Virus record (IMG/VR): IMGVR_UViG_3300034631_000061
Coordinates: 1 to 36,700 of that record
DNA: 36,700 bases
Strand: one strand, 5' to 3'
From: a virus
Below, one piece after another: positions 1-6,698 of this stretch. Positions within the stretch are counted from its first letter, which is position 1. Every line of letters begins with the position of its first letter. The notes beneath the pieces are model-generated. The model worked only from the letters and a program-made list of their open reading frames with translations. It did not search any database and was not told the DNA's origin. The translations under genes were made by a program, and so were the position numbers.

Positions 1-1110
1 TTATTCACCTTTTTCTCCCTTGGTGAGTGTTTCGGAAGGCGCGTTCCGCAGTCCGTTCCGCAAATTGAGATTGCTTGCCTCCAGCTTTGCGACGGCAGAG
101 TCGCTCAGCGAGGCGGTCATCGCTTGGTAAAGGTCGAGCATTCCGGCGACCGTGGAGACGGTCCAACCGAGCATCGCCGCGATTTCCGAGGGCGTGGCGC
201 CGGCCTGCGCCAGTACGGTGCAGGCGGTGCCGCGCAGGTCGTGGAAGTGCAGACCGTCGCGGCCGGCCTTCAGCACCGCCGCGCGCCAATGGGTGTTGAA
301 GTTGGACATGCCCCATGGCTGGCCATCGGCGCGGGTGAGGATCGTCTTGGCCGTACGGGGCTGGGCGTCGAGCAGCTCTTTCAGCGACCGCGTCACCGGC
401 ATGTCGATGAGGCGCTTCCGCTTCGACTGGCGCAGGCGAATGCGCTCGCCGTCATAGGCCGACCACGGCATCGCCAGCACATCGCCCTTGCGCTGGCCAG
501 TGCCCAGCGCCAGTTCAAAGGCGAGCCGGATTTCCGGTGCGGCTACCTCTCGCAGAGCAGCGATATCGGCGGGTAGCCATAGCTTGTCGGCGCGATCAGA
601 CTTGTACACCTTCTTCGGGCGCGTCGCGTGATTGTGCATCAGCAGGCCGCGATCCCGGCCCCATTCGAGAATAATGCGCAGCACGCCGGCCATGGCATCG
701 GCCTGTCGCGGTGAGGACTTCGCGCGCTCATCGCGCCACTGCAGGAAGCGGACGCGGATCTTCGGGTCTTCGATCACCGCCAGCGGGTAATTGCCGAAGC
801 GCTCGGAAATTCGCAGCAGGTGCCCGTCGTAATCCAGCTTCGTACGAGGGGCGAGGCGGAGATACTGGGGCGATTTCTGGAAGCCGTCGATTATCGCCTG
901 CAGGGTGCCATGCGTGCGGGCGCTGCGAGGCGCTTCGATCGCGGCGTGGTAGGCGCGCATGAACGCCGGCGTGCCGGGGGCGAAAGGCTCGGCCTTGTCC
1001 CCGTCTTGTGGCTTCAGTGCCCCAAATTCCCGCAGGAACCAGTAGGTTTTGCGGGTGCCGTCAGCGAGCTTCTTCTTGCTCTGATAGACACCCTTAAGCG
1101 GCACGCGCAT
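1..1110 (-). CDS. int: tyrosine recombinase, phage integrase
   Basis: Site-specific recombinase that would integrate and excise the prophage. The 369-residue protein has an N-terminal arm-binding region, a core-binding region (about 70-165) and a catalytic domain (175-335). Visible catalytic residues are Arg207 (GTGQRKGD), His290 and Arg293 (HDLR), Trp316 (GW) and nucleophile Tyr328 (LDLYQ). I chose the ATG at 1110 (MRVPLKGVYQ) because the longer reading frame adds 51 residues of shadow-like sequence. It overlaps the excisionase-like gene by 17 bases and is the last gene of the early operon. The stop codon is at the very edge of the window, so attL should lie just to the left. Two copies of CGTTCCGCA lie in its 3' end. 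Confidence 0.95.
   Translation of the reverse strand: MRVPLKGVYQSKKKLADGTRKTYWFLREFGALKPQDGDKAEPFAPGTPAFMRAYHAAIEAPRSARTHGTLQAIIDGFQKSPQYLRLAPRTKLDYDGHLLRISERFGNYPLAVIEDPKIRVRFLQWRDERAKSSPRQADAMAGVLRIILEWGRDRGLLMHNHATRPKKVYKSDRADKLWLPADIAALREVAAPEIRLAFELALGTGQRKGDVLAMPWSAYDGERIRLRQSKRKRLIDMPVTRSLKELLDAQPRTAKTILTRADGQPWGMSNFNTHWRAAVLKAGRDGLHFHDLRGTACTVLAQAGATPSEIAAMLGWTVSTVAGMLDLYQAMTASLSDSAVAKLEASNLNLRNGLRNAPSETLTKGEKGE
42..62 (+). other. candidate integrase arm-type sites, left end
   Basis: Two direct copies of CGTTCCGCA (42-50 and 54-62, 12-base period) lie inside the 3' end of int. The same 9-mer occurs twice beside the right attachment site (35451-35459, 35503-35511), on the same strand. 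Position at both prophage ends fits arm-type binding sites of a tyrosine integrase. Function is inferred; one further copy lies inside the portal gene (32190-32198). Confidence 0.4.
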
Positions 1111-1348
1111 TGTCAGCCTCCCACTGTTCGAGGGGGGACAGCGCGGCCTTTGCCGATCCGACGCCGGCGAGCTTGTCGAGCAGCGCGTCGTGGGCGCGGA
1201 CGTCGTAGCGGTTCGTGCCGCGCACCGGACCGGGCACCAGTCCCTTTTGCGCCCACATGTCATAGGTCGCGGTGCTGATATGGCCGAGATAAGCGCAGAT
1301 GCCGGCCTTGCTCTGCAAGCGGCTATTGGGATCGAAGTCAGCGGTCAT
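1094..1348 (-). CDS. excisionase-like / MerR-AlpA-type HTH protein
   Basis: Small 84-residue protein with a likely winged-helix DNA-binding fold. Residues 12-50 (QSKAGICAYLGHIS, then TYDMWAQKGLVPGP and RYDV) have the AlpA/excisionase pattern: a short helix-turn-helix, a wing with GLVPGP and a basic/aromatic turn. Placed directly ahead of int with a 17-base overlap, and its ATG overlaps the stop of the PAPS-reductase-like gene (ATGA). This context suggests a recombination directionality factor. It could instead be an AlpA-type transcription regulator of int. Confidence 0.7.
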   Translation of the reverse strand: MTADFDPNSRLQSKAGICAYLGHISTATYDMWAQKGLVPGPVRGTNRYDVRAHDALLDKLAGVGSAKAALSPLEQWEADNARAA

Positions 1349-2472
1349 GCGGCCTCCTTGACTCGGACGGCGTGGTGCAGCTCGGCGATGCGGTCGCGGA
1401 TTTGCGGGGGTGTGCGGTACGGGGTGTCGAGGGCGTGCATGGCGAGAATGCGGGCGCGGACCTCGCCGATCGATGCAGCTTCCTCGATCGTGGGCACGCG
1501 CTGCGGCCAGCCCTTCACGTATTTCAGGCCGGCGGGGAGCATGGCTTCGAGCTGGCGGCGCTCGGCGGCTTGGGCCTTGCCACGGGCAAGGTCCATCGCG
1601 AGGGTGGCGGGGATCAGGTCGGGTGCGACGTCGCCCAGCCAGCGGTCCTGCTGGAAGGAAAACGTCGAGGTGGCTTCCATGTCGACCAAGTGCAGCAGAG
1701 TGCCAAGATTGGTCGGCACGCGAGCGGAGATGGCAATGTCGCCACTGCTGGCGAGGACGCAAAAGGCGCAGCCATAGCGGCTGCTGCCAAGCGGATAGGC
1801 TTCGGCGAGGGGCAGGCGTTCGCGATCGATATAGGCGAAAACCTCCGGCTCGCGCAGGTCGACGCCGGGATGCCAAGTGCGGACGGAGCCGCCATCGGCG
1901 CGGACCCACGGCTTGCCTTCCAGCTTGGATATCGGGGCGAGGCGGCGGCGAGGACTTTCCTCCCGCCGGATGCCGACGATCGACAGGACAGGTGTGCCGC
2001 CCCACTGGCGCAGCAGTTGGGGCAGGATAACCTGTGTCTTCAGCTCGGCCGTGCAGAAGCGGTTCGACGCCGACGACCATGGGCCGGTGAGGTGGTACGT
2101 CTCCAGCGCCGCATATCGCTGCTGCCCCAGCTCGAACCGGCGCTCCCACCGGGAGATAAGGTCGCCCGCCTTGCGACGGACAACGACCAGCGGGACGCCG
2201 ATCGCGGCGGCTGCAGCCTCGACGGTGACCGGTGTCGACTGCCATTCGATCCGGCCGAGATCGGCATGGATAGCAATGCGGCGGTCGCGGGGGTGGCCGA
2301 GCCGGTCGAGGAGGCGGTCGGTGGCGTGGGCGATGGATACACTGTCCTTGCCGCCGGACAGGCTGTAGGCGACCGGCGCGCCGCCGGCGATTAGCGCGCG
2401 CACGGCGTCATCGATCGCGAGCGCCGCGAAACCGGGTGCGAACATGTCGAGCTGCGAGCGGTCGACGCGCAT
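1345..2472 (-). CDS. PAPS reductase / PP-loop superfamily protein
   Basis: A 375-residue member of the adenine-nucleotide alpha-hydrolase family. The PP-loop SGGKDS is at residues 39-44. Further family signatures are NRFCTAELK (Cys140), GIRREES (167-173) and a CAFC pair (Cys235, Cys238). The three cysteines could coordinate an iron-sulphur cluster, as in DndC-type members, but the fourth expected cysteine is not evident. Such proteins occur in many phages; possible roles are sulphur transfer to DNA or tRNA, or sulphate metabolism. No dndB/D/E or other partner is next to it. It lies in the early operon, overlapping both neighbours by a few bases (TGATG upstream, ATGA downstream). Confidence 0.85.
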   Translation of the reverse strand: MRVDRSQLDMFAPGFAALAIDDAVRALIAGGAPVAYSLSGGKDSVSIAHATDRLLDRLGHPRDRRIAIHADLGRIEWQSTPVTVEAAAAAIGVPLVVVRRKAGDLISRWERRFELGQQRYAALETYHLTGPWSSASNRFCTAELKTQVILPQLLRQWGGTPVLSIVGIRREESPRRRLAPISKLEGKPWVRADGGSVRTWHPGVDLREPEVFAYIDRERLPLAEAYPLGSSRYGCAFCVLASSGDIAISARVPTNLGTLLHLVDMEATSTFSFQQDRWLGDVAPDLIPATLAMDLARGKAQAAERRQLEAMLPAGLKYVKGWPQRVPTIEEAASIGEVRARILAMHALDTPYRTPPQIRDRIAELHHAVRVKEAA

Positions 2473-2726
2473 CAGTACGAACCATCGTCGAAGTCAGAGC
2501 GCTCAAGCGGTGCGCCACTGGGCGTCTCCATGCGGAAGGCGACGACGTCTGCCCAGTAGACCTCATCGATCACGACCCGGCGCGGCGACACGCCCCCGGC
2601 AGCGTCCATCAGGATGGCGTGGGGCATCCAGCTCTCGCCCATGACCTCGTCGAGCCAGTCCGGGATGGTGAAGGGCGGGTCGAGCGCGATCATGCGCTCT
2701 TCGGCGATGCGGCTTTCGAGCGTCAT
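2472..2726 (-). CDS. hypothetical early protein (84 aa)
   Basis: Unrecognised acidic 84-residue protein. It has no membrane segment or cysteine motif; the middle (PPFTIPDWLDEVM) looks like a short amphipathic protein-interaction segment. Its TGA overlaps the ATG of the PAPS-reductase-like gene (TGATG) and its ATG overlaps the upstream stop, so it is translationally coupled in the early operon. The tight packing and phage codon use support it being real. Confidence 0.7.
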   Translation of the reverse strand: MTLESRIAEERMIALDPPFTIPDWLDEVMGESWMPHAILMDAAGGVSPRRVVIDEVYWADVVAFRMETPSGAPLERSDFDDGSY

Positions 2727-3013
2727 GCTGCATCCTCACGTCCGCCAAGGGCGGCGCGGATGGTGGTGGCGTGGGTAAGCAGATCGGCGGCATACTTCTC
2801 TAGCGCGGTGGCGACGAAGCGCAGGTTGTCGTCGTGGACGCCGCGCGTGGCCTCCAGCTTGGCGCGCAGCGACCGCTGTTCGATGCCGAGGGCGGCGGCG
2901 GCGCGAGGCTGGCCAAGGAATTCGACGGCGGTGCGCAGCAGACCGATGCGGCGGGCAGCTTGGCCGATCGTCATCGCGGCGGCAGTGGCGAGCCTGTTTT
3001 GCGGCGCGCTCAT
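2723..3013 (-). CDS. hypothetical helical protein, possible DNA-binding
   Basis: 96 residues, predicted almost wholly helical. Residues 33-55 (LGQPRAAAALGIEQRSLRAK) have the spacing of a helix-turn-helix with the AAALGIEQRSL recognition pattern, so a small regulator is possible; I do not recognise a specific family. It overlaps both neighbouring genes by 4 bases in the early operon. Confidence 0.7.
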   Translation of the reverse strand: MSAPQNRLATAAAMTIGQAARRIGLLRTAVEFLGQPRAAAALGIEQRSLRAKLEATRGVHDDNLRFVATALEKYAADLLTHATTIRAALGGREDAA

Positions 3014-3408
3014 GCCAGCACCAGCGATTTCGGGTGGACGATGATGGCGTGGTCGTAGTCGTCAATTACGACGTGCGCGTGCGGGGTTCTGTCGCGGCCG
3101 GGGTGGACGACGGTGCCGGCCTTCCCCTCCAAATCGCGGCCCTCACCGGTGATACTGACGCGGGTGCCGTGCCTGATATCGCCGCCGTAATAGCGGCGGA
3201 TATAGTCGTAGGGGTCGATCGTCGGCCGTCCGCCGACGGCGACCTTCGCGATCCGCAGGAAGTCGCGGAAGGTGCAATCGTAGGCGTCGGTGAAGTCGAG
3301 GAAGCGACTGTACAGCGCCGCGCCGCGCGATCGGGCGGACAGGGTCGACGTGCCGAAGCCGTCAACCGTCACGTCGTACAGGCTCCATGGGGCGGCAGTA
3401 TCAGCCAT
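3010..3408 (-). CDS. hypothetical early protein (132 aa)
   Basis: Start set at MADTAAPW (3408): a longer frame exists but its extra 29 residues look like a shadow. The protein has an acidic, aromatic N-terminal half (RFLDFTDAYDCTFRDFL) and a C-terminal beta-rich half (about 80-132: HGTRVSITGEGRDLEGK, then GTVVHPG and HAHVVIDDYDHA) resembling a small KOW/SH3-like barrel. Function unknown. It overlaps the upstream zinc-finger-like gene by 8 bases. Confidence 0.7.
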   Translation of the reverse strand: MADTAAPWSLYDVTVDGFGTSTLSARSRGAALYSRFLDFTDAYDCTFRDFLRIAKVAVGGRPTIDPYDYIRRYYGGDIRHGTRVSITGEGRDLEGKAGTVVHPGRDRTPHAHVVIDDYDHAIIVHPKSLVLA

Positions 3409-3844
3409 GTGGCAGCTCCTTGAGGCGGGCGCGCATTCGGTCGATGAGCGCCTGGGCATGGACGCCCGCATTTGCGAGGACGTCGGCGAAGGCATCAGGA
3501 TCGAGCATCTTGGTTGGGGAGACGCGAAACTCCGCGACCGCGCTGGTGATCGCGTCGCGGATCGTGGCGTCGGCGTCCGCGACGATGATCCGGTAGTCTT
3601 CTAGCGTCAGACCGAGACGCTTTGGGGCTGGTGGCGCGAGCGGGGCGGCATCGGGATGGCGCAGCGCATCGGCCATGTGCATCGCGCACGACGGGCAGAG
3701 ATCGCCGGTAAGCTGAATGCCACGCTCGGCATTCGACAGCGCAAAGCCTTCCCAATCGCGGGGGCGGTGACCCTGCGCGTCGTCGTGCGTCACCTCGGCG
3801 CCGCAACGGTCGCAGGTGAGACGGATGGTGCGGGTCGTCGTCAT
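3401..3844 (-). CDS. hypothetical zinc-ribbon-like protein
   Basis: 147 residues. The N-terminal part has CDRCGAEV (Cys11, Cys14) and a second pair CPSC (about residues 50-53), an arrangement typical of a treble-clef or zinc ribbon. The C-terminal half is helical. The start at 3844 follows a perfect palindrome (3894-3914) whose centre is 60 bases upstream, at the same distance seen ahead of the late genes, so an internal promoter may begin here. Function unknown. Confidence 0.7.
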   Translation of the reverse strand: MTTTRTIRLTCDRCGAEVTHDDAQGHRPRDWEGFALSNAERGIQLTGDLCPSCAMHMADALRHPDAAPLAPPAPKRLGLTLEDYRIIVADADATIRDAITSAVAEFRVSPTKMLDPDAFADVLANAGVHAQALIDRMRARLKELPHG

Positions 3845-4467
3845 CGATCACCATCGGTGCTGTCGGGCGCGCTGACGGTGCAAGGCGGGGCGGGGGTAGA
3901 GACAGTCTCTACCCGAACCGCCTCGATCGCAGCGCCATTGCGGGTGCCGCCGAAGAGATTGCCGCGCACGAAGGTGTGGCCGGCGCGGTCGCACCAGCGG
4001 TCGAGCAGGACCTGCAGCTCGGCATCGGCGGCGGCGATGGCGGCGGCATCGCCGCGCCGGTCCGGCTCGGCATGGTCGAAGTCGAAATCGTCATTATTCT
4101 CGAAATACTGGTCTTCGAGCAGCTGCTCGGCCGAGAGGCGGATCGGCGCCGGCGGATGGGCCTCGGTCACATAGCCGGCATCGCCATCAAGGGCGGCAAC
4201 CGCTTCGTCGCGGGTGACGAAGGGGCCATGGGAGTACCATTCGTCACTGGGGCCGGACCACCATTGCCAGCCTTGGCCAGACGCGGCCGACGCCGCCGGC
4301 CCCTTGCCGCGCAGTTCGGCGCGCTGCTCGGCAGTCAGATCGGCGAGGTCCATCCCGGCTTTCGCCAGTGCGACGGGACTGGTGCCGCCATTGATGATCG
4401 CCTGCAGGACGATGCGGATCATCTCTAGGCGGGCGTCGGGGCTGTCGATATCGAGGCCTTCGGACAT
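3841..4467 (-). CDS. hypothetical early protein (208 aa)
   Basis: Start placed at MSEGLDID (4467) because the 69-residue upstream extension is Pro/Ser/Cys-rich shadow sequence. Residues 1-60 are helical, a central stretch has WQWWSGPSDEWYSHGPF (a pattern of small domains that accept a letter-like 'W..SG' entry), and an acidic patch (ENNDDFDFDHAEPD) follows. The 3' end contains the palindrome 3894-3914, read as VRVETVSTP. Function unknown. Confidence 0.65.
   Translation of the reverse strand: MSEGLDIDSPDARLEMIRIVLQAIINGGTSPVALAKAGMDLADLTAEQRAELRGKGPAASAASGQGWQWWSGPSDEWYSHGPFVTRDEAVAALDGDAGYVTEAHPPAPIRLSAEQLLEDQYFENNDDFDFDHAEPDRRGDAAAIAAADAELQVLLDRWCDRAGHTFVRGNLFGGTRNGAAIEAVRVETVSTPAPPCTVSAPDSTDGDR
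3894..3914. promoter_or_regulatory. palindrome, copy 4 (variant)
   Basis: GGGTAGAGA-CAG-TCTCTACCC: a perfect 9-base inverted repeat with a 3-base centre, lying within the 3' end of the upstream gene. The outer arms equal those of the three late-region palindromes; the centre differs. Its centre (3904) is 60 bases upstream of the start at 3844. Probably a binding site for the same regulator; no U-tract follows, so a terminator is less likely. Confidence 0.5.
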
Positions 4468-4471
4468 GAAA

Positions 4472-4672
4472 TCACCACATGGGCGGGGGGCGGCGGGGGA
4501 TGGGGTGGAGGTCGGCGGTGAGGCACAGCATTCCGCGTCCGTCTTCGAATCGGACATTGGTGCAGGGGCCGCGCACGCACAGGACGTCGCAGTGCTTTCC
4601 CCGTGGACCGAGGCCGAGGAAGACGGCGCGGTCGCCGTTGGCGACGCTGCCGGGGGGACGGGCGCGGGGCAC
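4472..4672 (-). CDS. hypothetical small protein (66 aa), GTG start
   Basis: Begins with GTG at 4672, immediately after the stop of the upstream membrane protein, and ends 4 bases before the next start. It fills the only gap in an otherwise closely packed operon. The sequence has four cysteines (HCDVLCVRGPC, then MLCL), which could hold a metal or disulphides. An overlapping frame (a 5' extension of the downstream gene) is the alternative, but has poorer composition. Confidence 0.5.
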   Translation of the reverse strand: MPRARPPGSVANGDRAVFLGLGPRGKHCDVLCVRGPCTNVRFEDGRGMLCLTADLHPIPRRPPPMW

Positions 4673-4673
4673 A

Positions 4674-4805
4674 TCAGCGCGCCCCCCGCGCGTCGGCGAT
4701 CATCTTTCCGACCAGGATCGGCGACAGGAGGACGATCGTGGCGGCGGCAAGGATGATGCCGGCGATGCGCAGCGCGCGCGCCTTGCGCGAGGTCGGCGCG
4801 CTCAC
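4674..4805 (-). CDS. small single-span membrane protein (43 aa)
   Basis: The GTG start at 4805 overlaps the upstream stop (GTGA). Residues 11-34 (RIAGIILAAATIVLLSPILV) form one clear transmembrane helix with a basic N-terminus (TSRKAR), so N-inside topology is expected. Function unknown; a second small membrane protein lies further up the same operon (6163-6312). Confidence 0.65.
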   Translation of the reverse strand: MSAPTSRKARALRIAGIILAAATIVLLSPILVGKMIADARGAR

Positions 4806-5260
4806 TGGCCGTCCCCGGTGGGGTCGCAGCGCTCGCAGCTGGTGCGCGTCGCCCAGCGCGGGGCGTCGTGGTCGTGCGCTGACGTGCCGCAGCCGCGACA
4901 TACGCGGGGGTGGCGGTCGGGCGGGCATTGGGCGAGCTGCCAATAGACGTCGACGTCGAAGAGGAGGACGGCGGCGAGGGCGGTAATGGTCTGCGGCCGG
5001 CGGGCGACGGCGCCGGGCAGCTCGATGGCGCGCAGCAGGTGCAGCATCGTCTTCGAGATCTTCAGCACCGTGTCGCCCGGCCGGCGGGTCGCGGTGCTGA
5101 CGTAGAGGCGCGCCATCCGCTGGGCGAGGTCATGTTCCGACAGCTTGGCGGCGAGACGGCGCAGGCGGATATACTCGCTGGGCGTCATCGGCTTTGCATC
5201 AGCGATGCGCGGCAGCGGCGGGCGGGGCTTGGCGGCGGTGAAGTCGTGCGCGAGGTACAT
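4802..5260 (-). CDS. hypothetical protein with HTH-like region and zinc-ribbon tail
   Basis: 152 residues. Residues 25-52 (MTPSEYIRLRRLAAKLSEHD) fit an Xre-like helix 1-2 and are followed by a helical middle. The C-terminus has CRGCG and CERC pairs, a probable zinc ribbon. This suggests a nucleic-acid-binding early regulator, but I do not recognise the family. Its TGA overlaps the next gene's GTG. Confidence 0.65.
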   Translation of the reverse strand: MYLAHDFTAAKPRPPLPRIADAKPMTPSEYIRLRRLAAKLSEHDLAQRMARLYVSTATRRPGDTVLKISKTMLHLLRAIELPGAVARRPQTITALAAVLLFDVDVYWQLAQCPPDRHPRVCRGCGTSAHDHDAPRWATRTSCERCDPTGDGQ

Positions 5261-5369
5261 CGGGCGTCTCCGTGTCAGGCAAGGCGGGGGCGGTCCCGGC
5301 GGCGGGGGTGGAGCCGCCGGGTGGATCAGTCGGGAAAGGGTCGGTGGGCGGCGGTCAGGCCGCGCGGGG

Positions 5370-5681
5370 TCAGCCGCTCATGTCGGTGGCCGCCGGGGTC
5401 AGCGGGCCGGGATCATTGGCCGGGGTGGGGGTGTCGTCGTGGGGCGCCCTCCCGCGGGCGGCGGCGAAGACGATCGCGGGATTGGGGCAGGCGCTGGGTA
5501 CCCGCGTCGAGATCAGCACCAGCTGACCATTGAGGACCGCGCGGCAGTCGTCGTTCGTGCAGGCGAGGCGCAGTTCGCGACTGGTCGCGGTCTGCACTTC
5601 GGAATTGCGGACGATCATGCGATGGCCGCAATGCGGGCAATCGATCGCCGGCTGTCGCGGCTTGGAAATTCTGGTCTTCAC
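5370..5681 (-). CDS. ogr: Ogr/Delta-type late transcription activator
   Basis: 103 residues starting at GTG 5681, which overlaps the upstream stop (GTGA). The N-terminal half matches the P2 Ogr / P4 Delta family: CPHC (Cys15, Cys18), then RNSEVQTATSRELRLACTND with Cys41 and Cys46, then the hydrophobic stretch LVLISTRVPS. This is the C4 zinc-finger that recruits RNA polymerase to late promoters. The Pro/Thr-rich C-terminal 35 residues extend beyond the usual 72-residue Ogr length. In P2, ogr lies just after D; here it is inside the early operon, about 4 kb from D. Likely target: the palindromes at 16723, 21604, 30080 and 3894. Confidence 0.85.
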   Translation of the reverse strand: MKTRISKPRQPAIDCPHCGHRMIVRNSEVQTATSRELRLACTNDDCRAVLNGQLVLISTRVPSACPNPAIVFAAARGRAPHDDTPTPANDPGPLTPAATDMSG

Positions 5682-6166
5682 TGGGCACCCCCCGACTTGC
5701 CCGGCCCCGCGCCGAGGACAAAGCTCTTGATGAGGCGGCGCAGCCCTTTGAAGCGCGTCTCTGCCTCGTCCAATTCGATATCGGCGATGCGGGCCTGATT
5801 GAGGCTAAAGCCGGGCACGGTCAGGCGCATGGCAGCGCCGAGTGCTTCACCGACTTCCTTTGTGGCCTCGGCCAGCTGCTCGGCGAGCGCGGCGTGGCAC
5901 GCCGTCATTTCCTTCAGCGACAGATCGAGCTGCTTGCCATATGCCTCGTACAGCGGCGCGCCTTCGCCACCGGCGGCGCGATAGGCGGCGTCGAGCGCGA
6001 TGGCCTGCGCCCAACTAGGGCAGGCGGCGCGCGCATCGGATGCCCAGTCGGAAACACAGCCGATGCTGCGGCCGACGACGGCCGCGACAGCCTCGAAGCT
6101 GCCAAGCTGGCCTTCGATGCGACGCATGGCGTGGCCGCAGCCATCGGGATCGCGAAGCGCCGTCAT
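5678..6166 (-). CDS. putative phage regulatory protein (CII-like position)
   Basis: 162 residues from ATG 6166 (MTALRDPDG); the longer frame is rejected because the coupled membrane gene ends exactly at this ATG (ATGA). Residues 14-55 (MRRIEGQLGSFEAVAAVVGR, then SIGCVSDWASD) look like a helix-turn-helix; the rest is helical with a long possible coiled coil (LAEQLAEATKEVGEAL). Position two genes after the cro-like gene is that of a CII-type or replication regulator. The specific role is not established. Confidence 0.6.
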   Translation of the reverse strand: MTALRDPDGCGHAMRRIEGQLGSFEAVAAVVGRSIGCVSDWASDARAACPSWAQAIALDAAYRAAGGEGAPLYEAYGKQLDLSLKEMTACHAALAEQLAEATKEVGEALGAAMRLTVPGFSLNQARIADIELDEAETRFKGLRRLIKSFVLGAGPGKSGGAQ

Positions 6167-6312
6167 GCTTCCCCCGTCAGGACGCCGGTGAGCATCGTGT
6201 AGGCGATCAGCGCGATCAGCAGGCCGGTCGCGACGACAATGCGGCACAGGGCGCGGGGAAGGTTGGTCGCGGCACGCTGAGCGGCAAGGAAGAAATGGGC
6301 GCGGCGCATCAT
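6163..6312 (-). CDS. small membrane protein (49 aa)
   Basis: Found by translating the gap between two regulators. It starts ATGATG at 6312 (MMRRAHFFLAAQRAATNL) and has one transmembrane helix at residues 25-45 (IVVATGLLIALIAYTMLTGV). It overlaps both neighbours by 4 bases (ATGA), a strong sign of a coupled operon gene. Positive-inside rule suggests a cytoplasmic basic N-terminus. Function unknown. Confidence 0.65.
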   Translation of the reverse strand: MMRRAHFFLAAQRAATNLPRALCRIVVATGLLIALIAYTMLTGVLTGEA

Positions 6313-6614
6313 GTGCGCTTCCGCTCGACCGAAAATTCGGTGCGATTCGGTGCGACGGCCGCCGCGCCAGGGGCTACGTCGCCGGGGAGGTCGGCACTCG
6401 ACGTAGGGTAGAGGTCAGGACGAAGGAGATGGCGACGAACACCTGTCTTGCTTTCCACTGGGAGTACATGCTGCGCCGGGAGCGAGCGGCCGAGCTGTAG
6501 CCATTTCGATACCGCAGGTTGGCCAACCCCGCAGATACGGGCGAACGCCATCTGTGACCCAGCCACGCTTACCGCGCGCTCAAGTGCTTCGACCGGGGAG
6601 ATTCTCTCATCCAT
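6309..6614 (-). CDS. Cro-like / YdaS-family HTH protein
   Basis: Likely lytic-side repressor. From MDERISP (6614) the 101-residue protein has an HTH at about 8-40 (ALERAVSVAGSQMAFARICG, GVGQPAVSKW) and the YdaS-family signature VESKTGVRRHLLRPDLYP at 53-70. It is divergent from the CI-like repressor across an operator region and heads the long early operon. ATG 6623 (three codons earlier) is possible, but the promoter reading below puts transcription start at about the 6614 ATG. Confidence 0.8.
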   Translation of the reverse strand: MDERISPVEALERAVSVAGSQMAFARICGVGQPAVSKWLQLGRSLPAQHVLPVESKTGVRRHLLRPDLYPTSSADLPGDVAPGAAAVAPNRTEFSVERKRT

Positions 6615-6620
6615 GCCTCG

Positions 6621-6690
6621 CATTATTCCAAATAGAATACGCAAGTCAATTGCCAATCGAAGCTATCGAATTATTCCTGTTGGAATAATG
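6621..6690. promoter_or_regulatory. divergent early/repressor switch: two operators and mirrored promoters
   Basis: Operator B (6670-6689) is ATTATTCC-TGTT-GGAATAAT, a perfect 8-base inverted repeat. Operator A (6622-6641) is ATTATTCC-AAAT-AGAATACG, matching in one full and one partial arm. The 11-mer TTGGAATAATG occurs as an inverted pair, reading minus at 6631-6621 and plus at 6680-6690, each just ahead of the start codon of the gene it faces. On the minus strand TTGACT (6649-6644) lies 16 bases from AATAAT (6627-6622), a good promoter overlapping operator A. The plus-side -10-like AATAAT (6684-6689) lacks a good -35. Short distances imply leaderless or nearly leaderless mRNAs on both sides. 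Confidence 0.75.
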
Positions 6691-6698
6691 TAGCGGGC

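Noticed and set aside
6401-6420. Half-site AGGGTAGAGG inside the Cro-like gene
   Set aside because: No second arm follows; insufficient to count as a fifth palindrome.
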